Source of the DNA: Triatoma infestans | Taxonomy: Eukaryota > Arthropoda > Insecta > Hemiptera > Reduviidae | Length of the DNA stretch: 64,000 bases | Direction of reading: 5' to 3' | Assembly (NCBI GenBank): GCA_011037195.1 | Contig: JAAEAF010006130.1 | Coordinates: 1-64,000 of the forward strand | Shown: one piece after another, positions 21,996 through 33,390 of the stretch | How the letters are laid out: every line of letters starts with the position of its first letter | Position numbering within the stretch: position 1 is the stretch's first letter | Position numbers and translations under genes: made by a program | Notes under the pieces: generated by a model | Seen by the model: only the letters and a program-made list of their open reading frames with translations | Databases searched by the model: none | What the model was told of the DNA's origin: nothing

Positions 21996-22127
21996 AAGGG
22001 AATAGCTAAGTGGTTAGCGTACTGGACTCCCACGCGGAGGACCCGCGTTTGAGACCAGCTGTACTACCCTTAGATTTTTTCTTCCAAGGAGCCTCTACAG
22101 CTCACTGATCGGTGATGGACAGGTTTA
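21996..22127 (+). mobile_element. SINE-T, 3'-truncated copy
   Basis: Plus-strand tRNA-like head with A box TAGCTAAGTGG and a mutated B box (GTTTGAGACC). It continues into TACCCTTAGATTTTTTCTTCC and AGCCTCTACAGCTCACTG, then stops near GGTGATGGACAGG. The remaining body and A-tail are missing. Confidence 0.8.
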
Positions 22128-24407
22128 TGTTTTTTGGTTGGCAAATTAAAATTTTGAAATGCTGTTTTAATAGGATTTTTATTTGGAACTTTTTTCAAAA
22201 AAATTGATGTTCTGGAAGTTCTGGAGGTCTGTGTGTTAGTTAGGCTGGCATTAAACACTTTGTTAAAAGTGATAGGCAGAGGGTGCTGCCATACAATGTA
22301 GTCACATTCAGTTAAACCATATCCCTAAAAAACCAAGTACAATCCCCAATCATCTTTAATTACATATAATCCAATCACATTATAACGTTTAAGAATAATT
22401 AGATTTGTAATTATTCCATTAGGATGAAATCGTGTAATTGTTTCATATAGGCATTTGGTTTGTATCCAGAATCTAGAAATATGCAGGTACCCTGCAGCTG
22501 TGGCCATTACGAGGTCATGCAATCACTCTTCAAGAACATTTCTCGAAACTATCCTAAGTGCATAGGTAAACAATTTTAGGATTATCCTTAAGCCTCTATG
22601 AGTGAAGTAAATTAAAGTAATACTTATAAACTACTGCGTCCAACACAGGTCCTGCACAAAGGCAAAATTGTAAATATATTTTATTACAACTTATTCATAT
22701 TAATTCTCAATTAAAATAAAAGGCTAAGACTGAAAATACATAGAAATGTATTTTAAGAAATGTGTTATTTTTCCTTCTAATCCTGTTGGCTTCGCAGGTT
22801 TTTTTTCTGATTAAACGTATGGAGACTAAATCTTTTATGTAAAGTAAAAGAGAAATTACCATAAGATTAGATTATATTAGAACATGGGGTGGAGGACTCT
22901 TTCCCCAAGCTCTGTAGCCAATTAGATGCTTATTGTGCTTGTTCCTGTGAGTCTAGTACAAGAAACCTAACCTGTTCATGAGGTTAAGGACTTTCCCTAA
23001 CAGCTCTCTTTGCGCTATTAATGGTCTCAATGTGCCGAATCGATCGCAACACAATCTAACAACAGGCGAGAGGCCGTTTTCTCCTTCTCCTCCTCCTCAT
23101 CGCAAAGATTCTAAGCTAATTAACCCCACCTTGTGTTTCTTAAACCTAACATACCCCGTGAAAAGATACCTTCGGTTCCTACTTAAACAGAGAGACTCTT
23201 TAGTTATTTTCTTACACAGCTTTGACATCATCATCTTGCTGTGTTTGGCTTATGGACTTGTTTTTCAGAGTTTGTCGTGTTTTCTCTAGAGCCAAACTCT
23301 AAGAGAAGCGCCCTTTGTCCCGTTGGTAATCCCTAGGTCGGCTTTGTCGTTGCCTCCCATGTCTCAGCAACTATTCCAGCCGAACTTTATTGTGCCAGGA
23401 TAGTTGTGTCAGGGAATCTCTACACTCACAAACCAGAAATGATGTGGTTATGAGGGCAGTAAGGTCTTTAAATGTAGTCTGGCTATTCGAAAAGTTGAGA
23501 ATCTCCCAGCTTTTCTCAGCACAGATCTTCGGCCTGGAATACTGTGGAATAATGCCAAAAGGCTTCTCTATGAGTACTTCCGGCTTCACTCCGTCTATAC
23601 AAGCCTCTAGATTTCTTGTAACCTTCCGGTAAACTAATCTAATGTTTTAGCTAATCCTAAGATGAGCTTTAGTTGCTTGCAAGTTTTGTAGCTATGAAAA
23701 TCTCTAATTAGTGGTTTTATGTGTTTATTAATATAATTAGGTTAGCCACTTAAGGTTGACAATTTATATTATACAAAGCAAAATAAGAGATTTACTTACA
23801 ATATTATGTTAGCATCTGTACTTCATCTTCAATCCTCTTTGTAGCATATATATATATATATATATCAAAGGAAAAAGAACGAGAAGAAGGGATGAAAGAT
23901 TACCTTCAGAGGGATTACCTCCTTGCCTGTCTGTTCTACTTTGTAACAACATATCTCTCCCCACCTCTATCATTTCCAACCTCATAACCCTCCACTCATT
24001 CTTAGCGCCTGTTGTACATGTGGGACAAGATGGAAAAAAGGAGGCGGCTGATCTCAAATACCTTTTTAAAAATTCACACCCCTTTTTTTTCTACATCTTT
24101 TCTTTTTTTCTTTTTTTAGAGGCAAGCGGATATAGGTTACTTCACTGTGTGTAAAGTTTTACACATATGCTTTGTATTATCCTTCCACTTTCGTTGGATA
24201 TTCATGAGGCAAATTTTCTATTTCCTACGTATTATTTTTTATATAGGTATAAACACGAATATTAAAAGAACACAATATGTTATAAAATACAATAGATGTC
24301 CTTTTAAATTATAGCACATCAGATATATACATATACATTTTTATAGACAAATTTTGACATCAAGTTATTTAATTGCTGTCTTTTAGCAAGAGACGTTGGT
24401 TTTTTTT
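22128..24407. other. Unassigned DNA
   Basis: The stretch 22900-23650 is less AT-rich and has overlapping open frames of 70-100 codons on both strands. None shows a domain, a codon bias or a conserved motif I recognise. (TA)n lies near 23848-23866. Confidence 0.4.
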
Positions 24408-24614
24408 CAGTTACTCCTATTTTTTTACGATTGCGATCCTGTCAACTTTCATCAGAAATTGAATTTCACCGGAAGTATATGTTTTAGCGTCCCCCCTCCC
24501 CCTGGATTAGGGAAAAAAGTTTTTAGGGAATGGTCTATACATATAATATGTGTGTGTGTGTCTTTTGATCCAAATATCTCAAAAACGAAAGATCGCAGGA
24601 TGTTCACACATCGG
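24408..24614 (+). repeat. Family A repeat, 5' fragment
   Basis: Plus-strand 5' part of Family A: TTACTCCT at the start, TTTCACCGGAAGTATATG, GGTCTATAC, a GT run at about 24550-24561 and ATCTCAAAAACGAAAGATCG. It is broken off where the Family C arm begins. Confidence 0.7.
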
Positions 24615-24770
24615 TATTCCGAACTGCAAGAGATCTCGAGGAGCTGTCAATGAAAATTACACTTTTTTTTTAAAAAAAAAAAACTTTTCCAACGTTTCGT
24701 CAAATTTATTGCCTTCTTCAGGGATAATATAAAAAAAAAAAAAAAATGTTAATCGGGGTTACATATAAGC
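24615..24770 (-). repeat. Family C repeat, left inverted arm
   Basis: Inverted partner of 25990-26135. On the minus strand it reads GTAACCCCGATTAACA, then CCTGAAGAAGGCAATAAATT, TTGACGAAACGTTGGAAAAG, a homopolymer, AAAGTGTAATTTTC and CTCCTCGAGATCTCTTGCAG. The two arms enclose the jockey fragment at 25.1-26.0 kb. The CTGAAGA...GAAACGTTGG signature resembles widespread retroelement-associated motifs in animal genomes; no protein is encoded. Confidence 0.7.
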
Positions 24771-25107
24771 AACTCTTTTTGTCATTATCAAGTTTTGTTT
24801 ATAGTATATATTTTGTGTTTAGTGTGTTTAATGAAAATTATAAAATGTAACCCCGATTTTTTTTTAATTTATTAATTTATTTTGCAACTTTATACAATGT
24901 ACAACAAGCAAAAGTGATGAATGCGTAATTTGTGTACATATATATATATTAGTCTAAATATACATATGTACATGTTACTTGAGAGATATGAACGACGACC
25001 ATATCCAGTGATGGAAGCCGTTAGTTTGCCACTATGGCAAGCTTACACAGCAGCTACTCTAGGAGGTCGATGTTGTACGTTAAGATGGTCGCGTGGCCAC
25101 CGCCGCT
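24771..25107. other. Unassigned AT-rich DNA
   Basis: Short (TA)n near 24937-24949. ATAAAATGTAACCCCGATTT near 24838-24860 repeats the outer end of the Family C arm in opposite orientation. Confidence 0.4.
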
Positions 25108-25990
25108 TCAGCCTCTCCGACAAGGATTTTTGGCCAGTGTTCTGGTGGACATATTCTGGATCAGAGGATTATGGTGATAATTTTGTTTGGAGTGAAATTT
25201 TATGTAACGAAATTGGGCTAGCTCTGACATGAATGGAATGTTAAGGTCGGAGTGGATTGTGTGGTTGGAGACGTAGAAGCGAGCATCAACTACTGTTCTT
25301 AGGATCTTAGATTGTAGAATTTGAAGTCGGTTAAGGTTGGATTGTTTTACGGTGCCGTAGAGTTCTATGCCGTATGTCCAAATGGGGGATAAAAGAGCTG
25401 TGTATAGCATTTTCTTGTTCCTTAAAGTCAGTTTTGAACGTTTGTCAAATAGTCGTTTTAGCATTTTATACCTTAAGTTGCGGCCAATTCGTTTCAGTCT
25501 GGTATGAAGGTTCCATGTTAGTCGTTTGTCAAGAAATAATCCGAGATATCGTATTTGGTTCGCAATGGGAAGGATAACATTATTAAAGTAAAGAGGAGGA
25601 AGAGTTTTTTTTTGTTTAAAGTGAATACTATGATCAGAGACATTTTCCGTGATAACCTGCTTCATTTTGTGGTTATCGACCGGTTTCGGGCGTGTTTTTA
25701 AAAATACGTCTCAGTTAGTGTGAAACTAAGTTTGCTCTGTGCGAGTCTGTGTTGTTACACTGTCTAAAAAACGCATCCTGAAGATGGGCGAACGCCCGAA
25801 ACCGGTCGATGACCACAAAATGAAGCAGGCTACCACGGAAAATGTCTCTGATGCTTTCCACCTCTGCGGAACCAACCACCAAAACAAATGAATATTATGA
25901 GTTTGGATTTAAGTTCGTTCACTTTAATCCTCCACTGGCGGAGCCAAGATTCAAGAATATGAAGATGAGATTGTAGAGCACAAGTTGCCA
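25108..25990 (-). pseudogene. jockey-like LINE fragment, interrupted by Family B
   Basis: Minus-strand reverse-transcriptase thumb and C terminus. Translation upstream of the insertion gives ATCALQSHLHILESWLRQW, then RIKVNELKSKLIIFTLNKKK. Downstream come NNVILPIANQIRYLGLFLDK, RLTWNLHTRLKRIGRNLRYK, PIWTYGIELYGTVKQSNLNR and LQSKILRTVVDARFYVSN. It is the best-preserved LINE sequence here: the 185-codon frame 25108-25665 covers all but the part beyond the insertion. The Family B element lies between 12-bp duplications (25622-25633 and 25889-25900), and removing it restores a continuous jockey alignment. The 5' truncation coincides with the Family C arm. Confidence 0.9.
25634..25888 (+). repeat. 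Family B hairpin element, full copy inside jockey
   Basis: 255-bp copy inserted in the jockey reverse transcriptase. It starts TCAGAGACATTTTCCGTG, has about 60 nt of inverted arm ending CGGTTTCGGGCGT, the unique middle (TTTGCTCTGTGCGAGTCTGTG), then CTGAAGATGGGCGAACGCCC, GAAACCGGTCGATGACC and CACGGAAAATGTCTCTGATG. The tail is CGGAACCAACCACCAAAAC. Duplication tgaatactatga / tgaatattatga (one mismatch) flanks it. An RNA copy would fold into a long hairpin. Confidence 0.92.
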
Positions 25991-26135
25991 TGACGGGATG
26001 TAACCCCGATTAACATCATTTTCTTTTAATTTTATCCCCTGAAGAAGGCAATAAATTTGTCGAAACGTTGGAAAACTTTTTTTTAAAAAAAGTGTAATTT
26101 TCTTTGACGCTCCTCGAGATCATCTCTTGCAGTTA
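25990..26135 (+). repeat. Family C repeat, right inverted arm
   Basis: Plus-strand copy with GATGTAACCCCGATTAACA, CCTGAAGAAGGCAATAAATT, TGTCGAAACGTTGGAAAAC, T/A homopolymer, AAGTGTAATTTTC and GAGATCATCTCTTGCAG. Matches 24615-24770 in inverted orientation across about 150 bp. Confidence 0.7.
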
Positions 26136-26199
26136 TTAATAGATCGATCGAGAATCTTTATTATCATCGTTATTCCGTTTACATATTATCACCGCATCA

Positions 26200-26425
26200 G
26201 ACAATAAAGTTTCGGCCAAACTCCATTCACTGAAAGTGCGACTTTACTGAATGGTTTTTTTCCAGGTTTTAAAAGGTTGTAACAGATTTTCTTTGAACTT
26301 CGTATATTACGTAACTACACACAAATACCTATTACTTTTATTAGAAAAATTTTCGGAGAACAATTTATTTTTGGAGGGGGTTCTTGTGGAAACGGTAATA
26401 TTATGGTTACCTGTAAAGCACCACA
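26200..26425 (+). repeat. Family A repeat, single-module fragment
   Basis: Contains AAGTGCGACTTTACTGAATG, GTAACAGATTTTCTTTGAAC, ACACACAAATACCTATTAC, TTTGGAGGGGGTTCTTGTGG and GGTTACCTGTAAAGC, in the order of one Family A module. Both ends of the element are missing. Confidence 0.65.
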
Positions 26426-27884
26426 ATGCAAATTTTAGTGGGAGTGAGAGAAAGAGAGGGAAAACACAGCTTACAATGTTCTATTGTTACATTCAGATTA
26501 AGTCCTCAAAACTAACAACTTAATCCCCATCCCTTCATTCATGTATGTATCATGTATATTTTATAAGTCATCTAGTGAATATTGCACTTTTGAAGGAATA
26601 TTTATCATTTAGCATAGTAATACTTGCAATGAAAGTCGTATGCGTATTTCATAACCTGATTATTGTTTATTTCTTTTTTAAAATTTCTGGACAAAATATG
26701 TATTTCGCTGTGAACCATGGTCAATAATAATCCATTTGAAAGGAATATTTAGATCAATTAAAATTCTCTTTATTGCACTATCTCTGATAATAAATATTAA
26801 CTAGGACATGAAAACCACATTATACCAGTTTTGTGTCTATAATGAAGGATTCATTTGGATCGATTTTACCCTGTATTTTCTTGTTATTGTGACATGCACA
26901 TCGAGCATTCTGTTCTCTATTCTAAACCCCCAACCTTGCCTCAGCATATTTTGCAATACAATGTGAGTAATCTGATTGAACGTTTGGGAGAAACAAGTGA
27001 TTTTAATGTGTGTGGAAATTATATTATGGACATCGCATATTTGTGGTATTGTGTGTGTGTGTGTGTGTGTTGTATGTCCTGTGTTTTGAATCTTCGTGAT
27101 ATTGTATTCTGTGTTTTAGATTTCAATACTAAAGTAAAAACAATACACATGGTTTATGAATGTTCAATCATTTACAAAACACGAAAATTTTGATCAAATC
27201 AAATCCGTGTATCAAATCTATTCAGTATATTAATAATTATTAAGATTAAATATAATTTATTGATACATTTTGAGTCCCCGCCCCCCCACACTTTGCATTT
27301 TTTAAAAGAAATTCAAATCTAAAGAATTTAATGAAATGTATAGGCAATTTTTTTAAAAAAAAAATTACTTCAAACAATAATATACTTTGTTAAAATTTTT
27401 GTTCAAAATATTTCGTTTAAAATTTCAATGAATTGTGATTGATTGCCATCTTTGTTTTTTACTTGTAAACAGTTACTTGTTAGTAGGTGATGATTTGTAA
27501 AGAGCATTCTATCCCATTAATCACTAAAATTCAAATGTGGCATAATTAATGACAACCAATGGAAAATTATTAAACTGCTTTCTATTGTTGCTTAAAAAAA
27601 ATAAATGAAATAAATTGGAACAATTTTTCGAAATTAAAGTTTATTGCCACATAAATTTATGTATTCTATTGTCGTAAATAAGAAATAATTATTTTTCATA
27701 ATTAAGTGTGAATATAATTGAAGTATAATATATGTGTAAATGAAGAAATATGAATACTTCGCCAAGAAAGATGAGTACTTGGCGGAAGCGTTATATTGGG
27801 TTGCTAGGGAAACGTTGTTTTCAGGATTCCGTTCAAAAAGGCTTTTTTCAAAAACCGTACAGTTCCATCAACTTATTTTTTATT
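26426..27884. other. Unassigned AT-rich DNA with a (GT)n run
   Basis: (GT)n at about 27051-27070. A 112-codon plus-strand frame (26855-27193) runs straight through this microsatellite and has no recognisable domain, so it is not called a gene. Confidence 0.45.
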
Positions 27885-27962
27885 ATAATTTAAGGCGCTT
27901 CCACATCTATTTTCATTGGCGCCCGGAGCCTTTTCAGTGCACTGCCGGCCTCAGGACAGTGA
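27885..27962 (-). mobile_element. SINE-T, 3' fragment
   Basis: Minus-strand 3' end of the SINE: TAATTTAAGGCGC, CATTGGCGCCCGGAGCC, CAGTGCACTGCCGGCCTC and AGGACAGTG, then broken. The tRNA head is absent, perhaps lost after insertion, because SINE truncation normally removes the 5' end first. Confidence 0.75.
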
Positions 27963-28809
27963 TATATATAAGACACCATCATGTGAACCTATTTTACTTT
28001 TATCTGAAACAATTTAAAAAAAAAAAATAATAATAATTTCAGAGAATTTCAGGACATGTAGATATTTAAATACAGTTCATTTATTTTTTAAATTGATCTA
28101 GTTTATTATTAAGGATGTCAAGTTTTTTTAATATGAAGGATCTTATTTTCACATCGTGGTATTTCTGGAGGAAATTTATATGAGCTTTCAGATTTCATTT
28201 TCCTAACCAGAAATTGGTTGTCAATATTAAAGCTTAGATAGAAGCTTTATAGTGAAATGGATTAATTGATTAGTAATAAAAAGTTAGCAATGTTTGTTTT
28301 ATATATTTAGTGAATCTGATTGTTAAATAGCACGATCGCGATGAGTATTTGAGGAAGGAACTTTTTTTGGAAGAGTTGCTGGAATGAAAACTCTCGGACA
28401 ACAGATGGTCTTACTGCATGCTCTAAGTAGGAGCTTAACGTCTGCTTTTTCCAAACGGGCACTTTGTCGTAAGTATTAATTCTGAATGCTGGACGATAAG
28501 ATCAATCGCCTAAGTTCTCCAAGGCCCTCGTTCGCCTCTTCTGTTCGGTCTAAATATACCCCGGGCTTTTGATTCTTTTCCAAGATAGAGGCCAATCTGG
28601 GATAAGAATAGTCGACATCAACGATATTCTCTCAGCTTTTGGATGATATTCCCTTTTTGGATACTCAAATTGACCGTCAAAAAAAAGTTACATAATATAT
28701 CGGATTACTCTATTTATTGGAATCAATAGACTATAAATTTGCCACAGAAAAGCCAGAAGAAGTAGTTCCTTTAGCAACTGTACCAAGGCATCACCATCGC
28801 GCTACTAAG
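27963..28809. other. Unassigned AT-rich DNA
   Basis: No gene, RNA or shared repeat was recognised. Confidence 0.4.
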
Positions 28810-29310
28810 CGCACGCACTTCAACCACGCATTACATTCTCTGCCACTTCCGCTATAACGTATGGCGAATGAGCTTCAACCACGAAAACCACCCAAAAGAT
28901 GTCTCTAGCGGTAAATGAATATAAGCTGACCACCTGAGATGTTAATAGAGAGTCACAAAATCTACTTTAAAGAGGTCAGTATCCAATTTTAATTCAAAGA
29001 GTAAACATTGAGTAGCTACATCAATTTGAAACTCGGAAGGTTCACCATGATACTAGCTCGCTATCGTTACAGTAGGCAAGAGACTCGCCTAGTCAAATCA
29101 TTCTCCAAGAGACTGGCAATATCATTCTATATTCACCATTCATTACCATCCAATCATTATCATTCACTCTTGGCCCAATCACTCTATATACTCACGTATA
29201 AATTCTTCTCTCCTTACTTAGTAGAATCGTAATTATATAAATTGTGACTTTAGTGCCAGTTCGTGTATTCATTCAATTCACCATCAAGACCTGCTATTAT
29301 TACATGTAAA
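28810..29310 (+). mobile_element. LTR-like sequence, copy 1 of a pair with 51.0 kb
   Basis: Shares a series of blocks, in order, with the minus-strand segment 50860-51310: an early CTTCAACCACG region, ATAAGCTGACCACCTGAG, a C-rich CACTC region, CTCTATATACTC (TATA-like), TTCTTCTCTCCTTAC and TTGTGACTTTAGTGCCAGT (29242-29260). The element ends are not defined. It has the same promoter-like architecture as the other LTR-like copies but diverges in sequence. The 74-codon frame inside is not convincing. Confidence 0.4.
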
Positions 29311-30834
29311 ATTAATTTCTTAACTATAAATACAAAAATTATAAACAGTATTCCAACGGTCACCAAAAATTCGAAAAATTAAAGCAGTTTATTATGAGAA
29401 TACTGAGATCAAATTTTTCAATAAATGCAATTAATTAAGATTACTCTTTAGTTCGACGGTAAATTCGCTGAAGCGGCAAAAATACCTAACGGGTAGAGCT
29501 GCTAAAACTATTTTGATCTCTAGTAAATCCAATTGTTAGACCACAAAAATGGAACTATTCCAAGCTATAGTATCTTTTAACTATCCTCTATTAGTAAGCA
29601 ATCTTGTCTCTACCGGATCTTCTACAAATTATTGAATTTAGTTCTTACCAGTTTCATCAAACACCATTTATATCTTTTAATACACTTCAATTAATTCATA
29701 ATTGTTAAAAGTTGTTGTATCCATTCATATATTTAAACGTTTATTAAATTATTTAAACAGAATTCTAATCATGCCTAACAATAGATACCCATGGCTATTA
29801 TTTATTAAAATCTGTTCAAGAATCAAACAATATTGTAAGTGGTTCTTCAATTAGTTCCCACAAACATGTGCATACCATTGACATGAGTAATGACCAGCAT
29901 TGAATAACTAATAATATAGTAAAACTCTATTTTATAAATATTAAGAAATCACTATTTCACCGTATACATTGAATCTACCCAAACCAGGACCCCACCCCTC
30001 CCCGCAATGTATAAATATATTTTATCTCCCCCCGTTCAGGCAAAAACATCGAAAGTAATCGATTTGAAAGAAAGTCGATTCTCTAGTCATAAAATAATAT
30101 TAATTGCCCAAAATAAGTTGCGTCTTTATCACAAAGGTGTCAATTATTTTCTGGACTGTACAACTATATACAATATTTGCAGTCTGTATGAAAATGAAGG
30201 TTTAAATCATTTTTTCCCTTTAACTGCCTCCCATACACCAGCTCTTTAGTTCCGCCATGTAAAACAAATACTTTCAAAATTCAATTTATGATCTTAACGA
30301 ATTGCTATTTATAGATAAATTTTCGAAAATTATTAATATCTACTACTTAACAATTGACGCTCAAAAAAATAAAAATTATCTTTTATATATCAAATGAATT
30401 ACTGTGTTATTAGGTTGATAGTAAAGGATAGATCACATAAATTGTATGATCTATAAAGAGAACACTTAATCAAAATCAAGTTGGGCTGCTCAATAAAATT
30501 GAGATGCTCAAACACACAGCATACTAATCAATCCGTAGACATAGCAAAAAGCGATGATACCTAATCAAAAAAAGTTAAAATATAAGGATGTCCTAATGTC
30601 CAGTGTCAAATAAAAGAACTAATATGTATAGATGACATAAAGTGCATCTAAGTCTAAATGTATACATTAAGTTTATCTATAAATATGCTGGGAAATTATT
30701 CCCAGGGAGTCAACTAAAATATTCTCCACTAAAGGAGCTATGTCTTTTTGTGCCCAATTGTGATTTTTTTGGAAATTTTTTATGAAAACTATCAAATCGA
30801 ACCATGTAAAGTCAACAGCACTATACCTTAAGAT
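29311..30834. other. Unassigned AT-rich DNA
   Basis: No gene or shared repeat was recognised; the 80-codon frame at 30007-30249 has no recognisable content. Confidence 0.45.
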
Positions 30835-30925
30835 AGTTGTCATTTTACATTGTTTATCAAAAGATTCTGAGATAAGCGAATTCCCGAAACCAAAAGACAA
30901 ACACAAAAATGAAGTCGACTATTCA
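30835..30925 (+). repeat. Family B remnant, diverged
   Basis: TCTGAGATAAGCGAATTCCC, CGAAACCAAAAGACAAACAC and AAAAATGAAGTCGAC align in order with the direct arm of Family B (CTGAAGATGGGCGAACGCCC, GAAACCGGTCGATGACCAC, AAAATGAAGCAGG). No arms or duplications remain. A (GT)n run follows at about 30946-30980. Confidence 0.5.
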
Positions 30926-31059
30926 ATGAAAAGAGAGAGAGAGAGTGTGTGTGTGTGTGTGTGTGTGTGGGTGTGTGTGTGAAATGAACAGAATAACTCA
31001 AATTTCCTGAAATGACATGACACAAGACAATTTGTTAGTCCGTTATTTTGAGCTTTCAA

Positions 31060-31250
31060 AAGAAGATTCCAGATTCGAAATTTTTCGATTTTGTCAAAAA
31101 TATGACTTCAACAAAGGTTTTCCAGTTTTTCACTCAATTTTTATAGAAAACTGCTCGAACGATTTTCTTTAAACTTCCTATGAATTTATATCTAGAAAGA
31201 TTTTAAATAATTAGGTCACTTATTGAAACGAATAGTTGACCTATTTGTTC
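31060..31250 (+). repeat. Possible Family A module remnant
   Basis: CCAGTTTTTCACTCAATTTT, AGAAAACTGCTCGAACG and ATTTTCTTTAAACTTCCTAT resemble the central part of a Family A module. Divergence is high. Confidence 0.4.
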
Positions 31251-32307
31251 ATTCTAGTTTCTTTATATATTCATTTTTTTTTTTTTTTTTTAAGCTTGTT
31301 ATTTTTAATTACTTTTTCTTTTTAAATGTATATATATATATATAAAGGAAAAATTGTTGTTACAACTTAAAAAAGAAAAAGAGGTCGCAGATGTAGCCCA
31401 ATAAATTTCTTTGTTCTAAAAGAAAAACAATAGTTATATATATATATATTTTTACTTCAGTTGTTCTTTATAGTCCCTTGTAAGTTACTTGAATCTATTG
31501 TTTAAGAAACACTTGTACATTTCTACCAGTGTAATGCCCTTCTTCTGTCTAGAGTTCTATAGATTTATATTAAAAAAAATTTGTCTTTCCTCATGCTGCC
31601 GCAGAGTTAGTTTCAATCACTTCCTTTTTTTTTTATTTCCTAATTTTAGATTTTCAAGTGTAATAATTAAATTATTATCTTTAAGTTTATCTTTCATAAT
31701 TCTAGTTGTAGTTAACCTTTTATTTCCAAATTTTAATTAGAAAACTACACGGAAAATTTAATTCTCAAATAGGTTTTCTTGAATGTTCTGGACTCATTTC
31801 TACTTCTAATTTCCCTCATGCTAGTGTCGTCACTTCAGTGCGGTTAAACACTCCGCTCACGTACTTTATAAAATAGTATTGTCATTCTACTATAAGAATA
31901 TGAAGGTTATTGGTTGTCTAAAATGAAGGCATCGAACTCAATTTATGCACTTTTTTACATAGTTTATATTTTGTCGATTTACTGAGAAAGGAGAAGAGAA
32001 TATACTCTGGTCATACAGTGAGTGAGCGAGCGATGAGTGTTCAATAAACAATGGCTGTGGTTATTTAAAACATTTTGCTTGTTCTAAATGTTGACAGCTA
32101 GTTTGGTTAGTGTAATCTGTTCTTTGCCCTTTGTAGGGAATATGAAATTCACTTTCCACTCCAGCCACTAAGTGCTCTGAGACCTCAAAGATGGAGGAAA
32201 ATTTTTTATAAATCCACTGATATTTTTATCATAATCGCCCTACAATTACTTGTTTTTTTTTAGTAGCTCTTAAATAACATTTCTTTTCGTAGTTTCCCAT
32301 ACTGCTG
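31251..32307. other. Unassigned AT-rich DNA
   Basis: T-run near 31278-31293 and (TA)n near 31329-31344 and 31436-31449. No gene was recognised. Confidence 0.4.
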
Positions 32308-32495
32308 TGACAGGAAGTGTTGCGAATGTCAAATTTTGTAAAATGTAATTTTCACCGGATATACGTGTTTTGAGCTGTGGTGAATAAAAAAATTTGTTTA
32401 GCATATGCTCTTATATTTGTACGTATGTATATATGTGCGTATTTTTGCGCGTGTATATTTTTGTGTTTGTAAATAAATATCTCAAACATATTTTT
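32308..32495 (+). repeat. Family A repeat, 5' fragment
   Basis: GACAGGAAGTGTTGCGAATG, TCAAATTTTGTAAAATG, TTTTCACCGGATATACGTG, TTTTGAGC, a T/G-rich alternating microsatellite region and ATATCTCAAAC follow the order of the Family A 5' part. Confidence 0.6.
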
Positions 32496-33114
32496 TTGTT
32501 CTAGTTAGCATTAGACTTCTTTCAGAATAGTCGTTGGATTAAATTATAACACTAACAAACCTACGTATTGATAAATGCACTGTTACCACCACTCCAAGTA
32601 TTCTAAATTTACAATAACTCTTATCTATGGAAAGTATTGATTTCATATAAAATTAAACAATAAAAAAACCCAGTAGAATATTGAATTGTGTTTCTGAAAA
32701 TTGATTTGTGTTTAGTATCCTAGTTGAGTGTATGTTTGAGTGTAATGAAAAAAAAGTAACGTTAACTCATTGACCATGTTAACATAGATTACAATTACTT
32801 AATTTTGTAACTAATTTATTGATACTAAAAATTTGTAATTTAATTACAATACTTTTACTAAAAAAGAAAGAGTAAAAGCGATAGAACAAAGATTAGAGGT
32901 GGTAGAATGTTGTCTACCAGATAACTGGTTGTAGATTAGATACTACCTCATACGTATATTGGAATGACCTCAACTCATATAGACGTCCAACAATACGTTG
33001 AACTCACAAACAAGCAGACATCCACCTAAAACGCCACTATCTACCTGCTACAACAATTACCTCAACATTACACAGGAAAGTCAAGATTCGCCTACTTATC
33101 CGTAGCAGAACCAA
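32496..33114. other. Unassigned AT-rich DNA
   Basis: No gene was recognised. Confidence 0.4.
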
Positions 33115-33390
33115 AAAAAGGGGAATTCTGGGATAGACTCGACTACCATAGGAGGAAGAGCGAAGGAGTTTTCTTTTGAGAGCCATATAATCTTCAACCT
33201 CCAAGAAGGCAACATCTGCTAGCTTAGATTGTTACACCGCTTCGCTCTATTAGCCTTCAGCTACTGTTACTTTACTCTGTAAAGTCTTTAGCAGTATCTT
33301 TGCTTTATTCAACAGACCAGTGGATCGTTAGTGTTTTTGTAATTCTCTAATTTTCTTATCCCTAAAAATTCCCATTATATTTTGCTAAGA
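33115..33390 (+). mobile_element. LTR-like sequence, diverged
   Basis: Contains a GC-richer GGAGGAAGAGCGAAGG region, GCCATATAATC (TATA-like), TCGCTCTATTAGCC, then TGTAAAGTCTTTAGCAGT (33279-33296) and TCGTTAGTGTTTTTG. This parallels 17.0 kb (GTATAAAGTCCTTG, then CGTATTAGTGTT). Ends are undefined. A short frame beginning MNLANSFSGNLSPSS follows at 33391; whether it is retroelement-derived is unknown. Confidence 0.35.

Noticed and set aside
22978..23632. Overlapping 103-, 80- and 72-codon frames in a less AT-rich stretch
   Set aside because: Frames overlap on both strands, none has a recognisable motif or splice-supported extension. Possible unrecognised exon or old repeat, but not supportable.
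26855..27193. 112-codon plus-strand frame
   Set aside because: It runs through a (GT)n microsatellite, producing an artificial CVCVC stretch, and has no domain.
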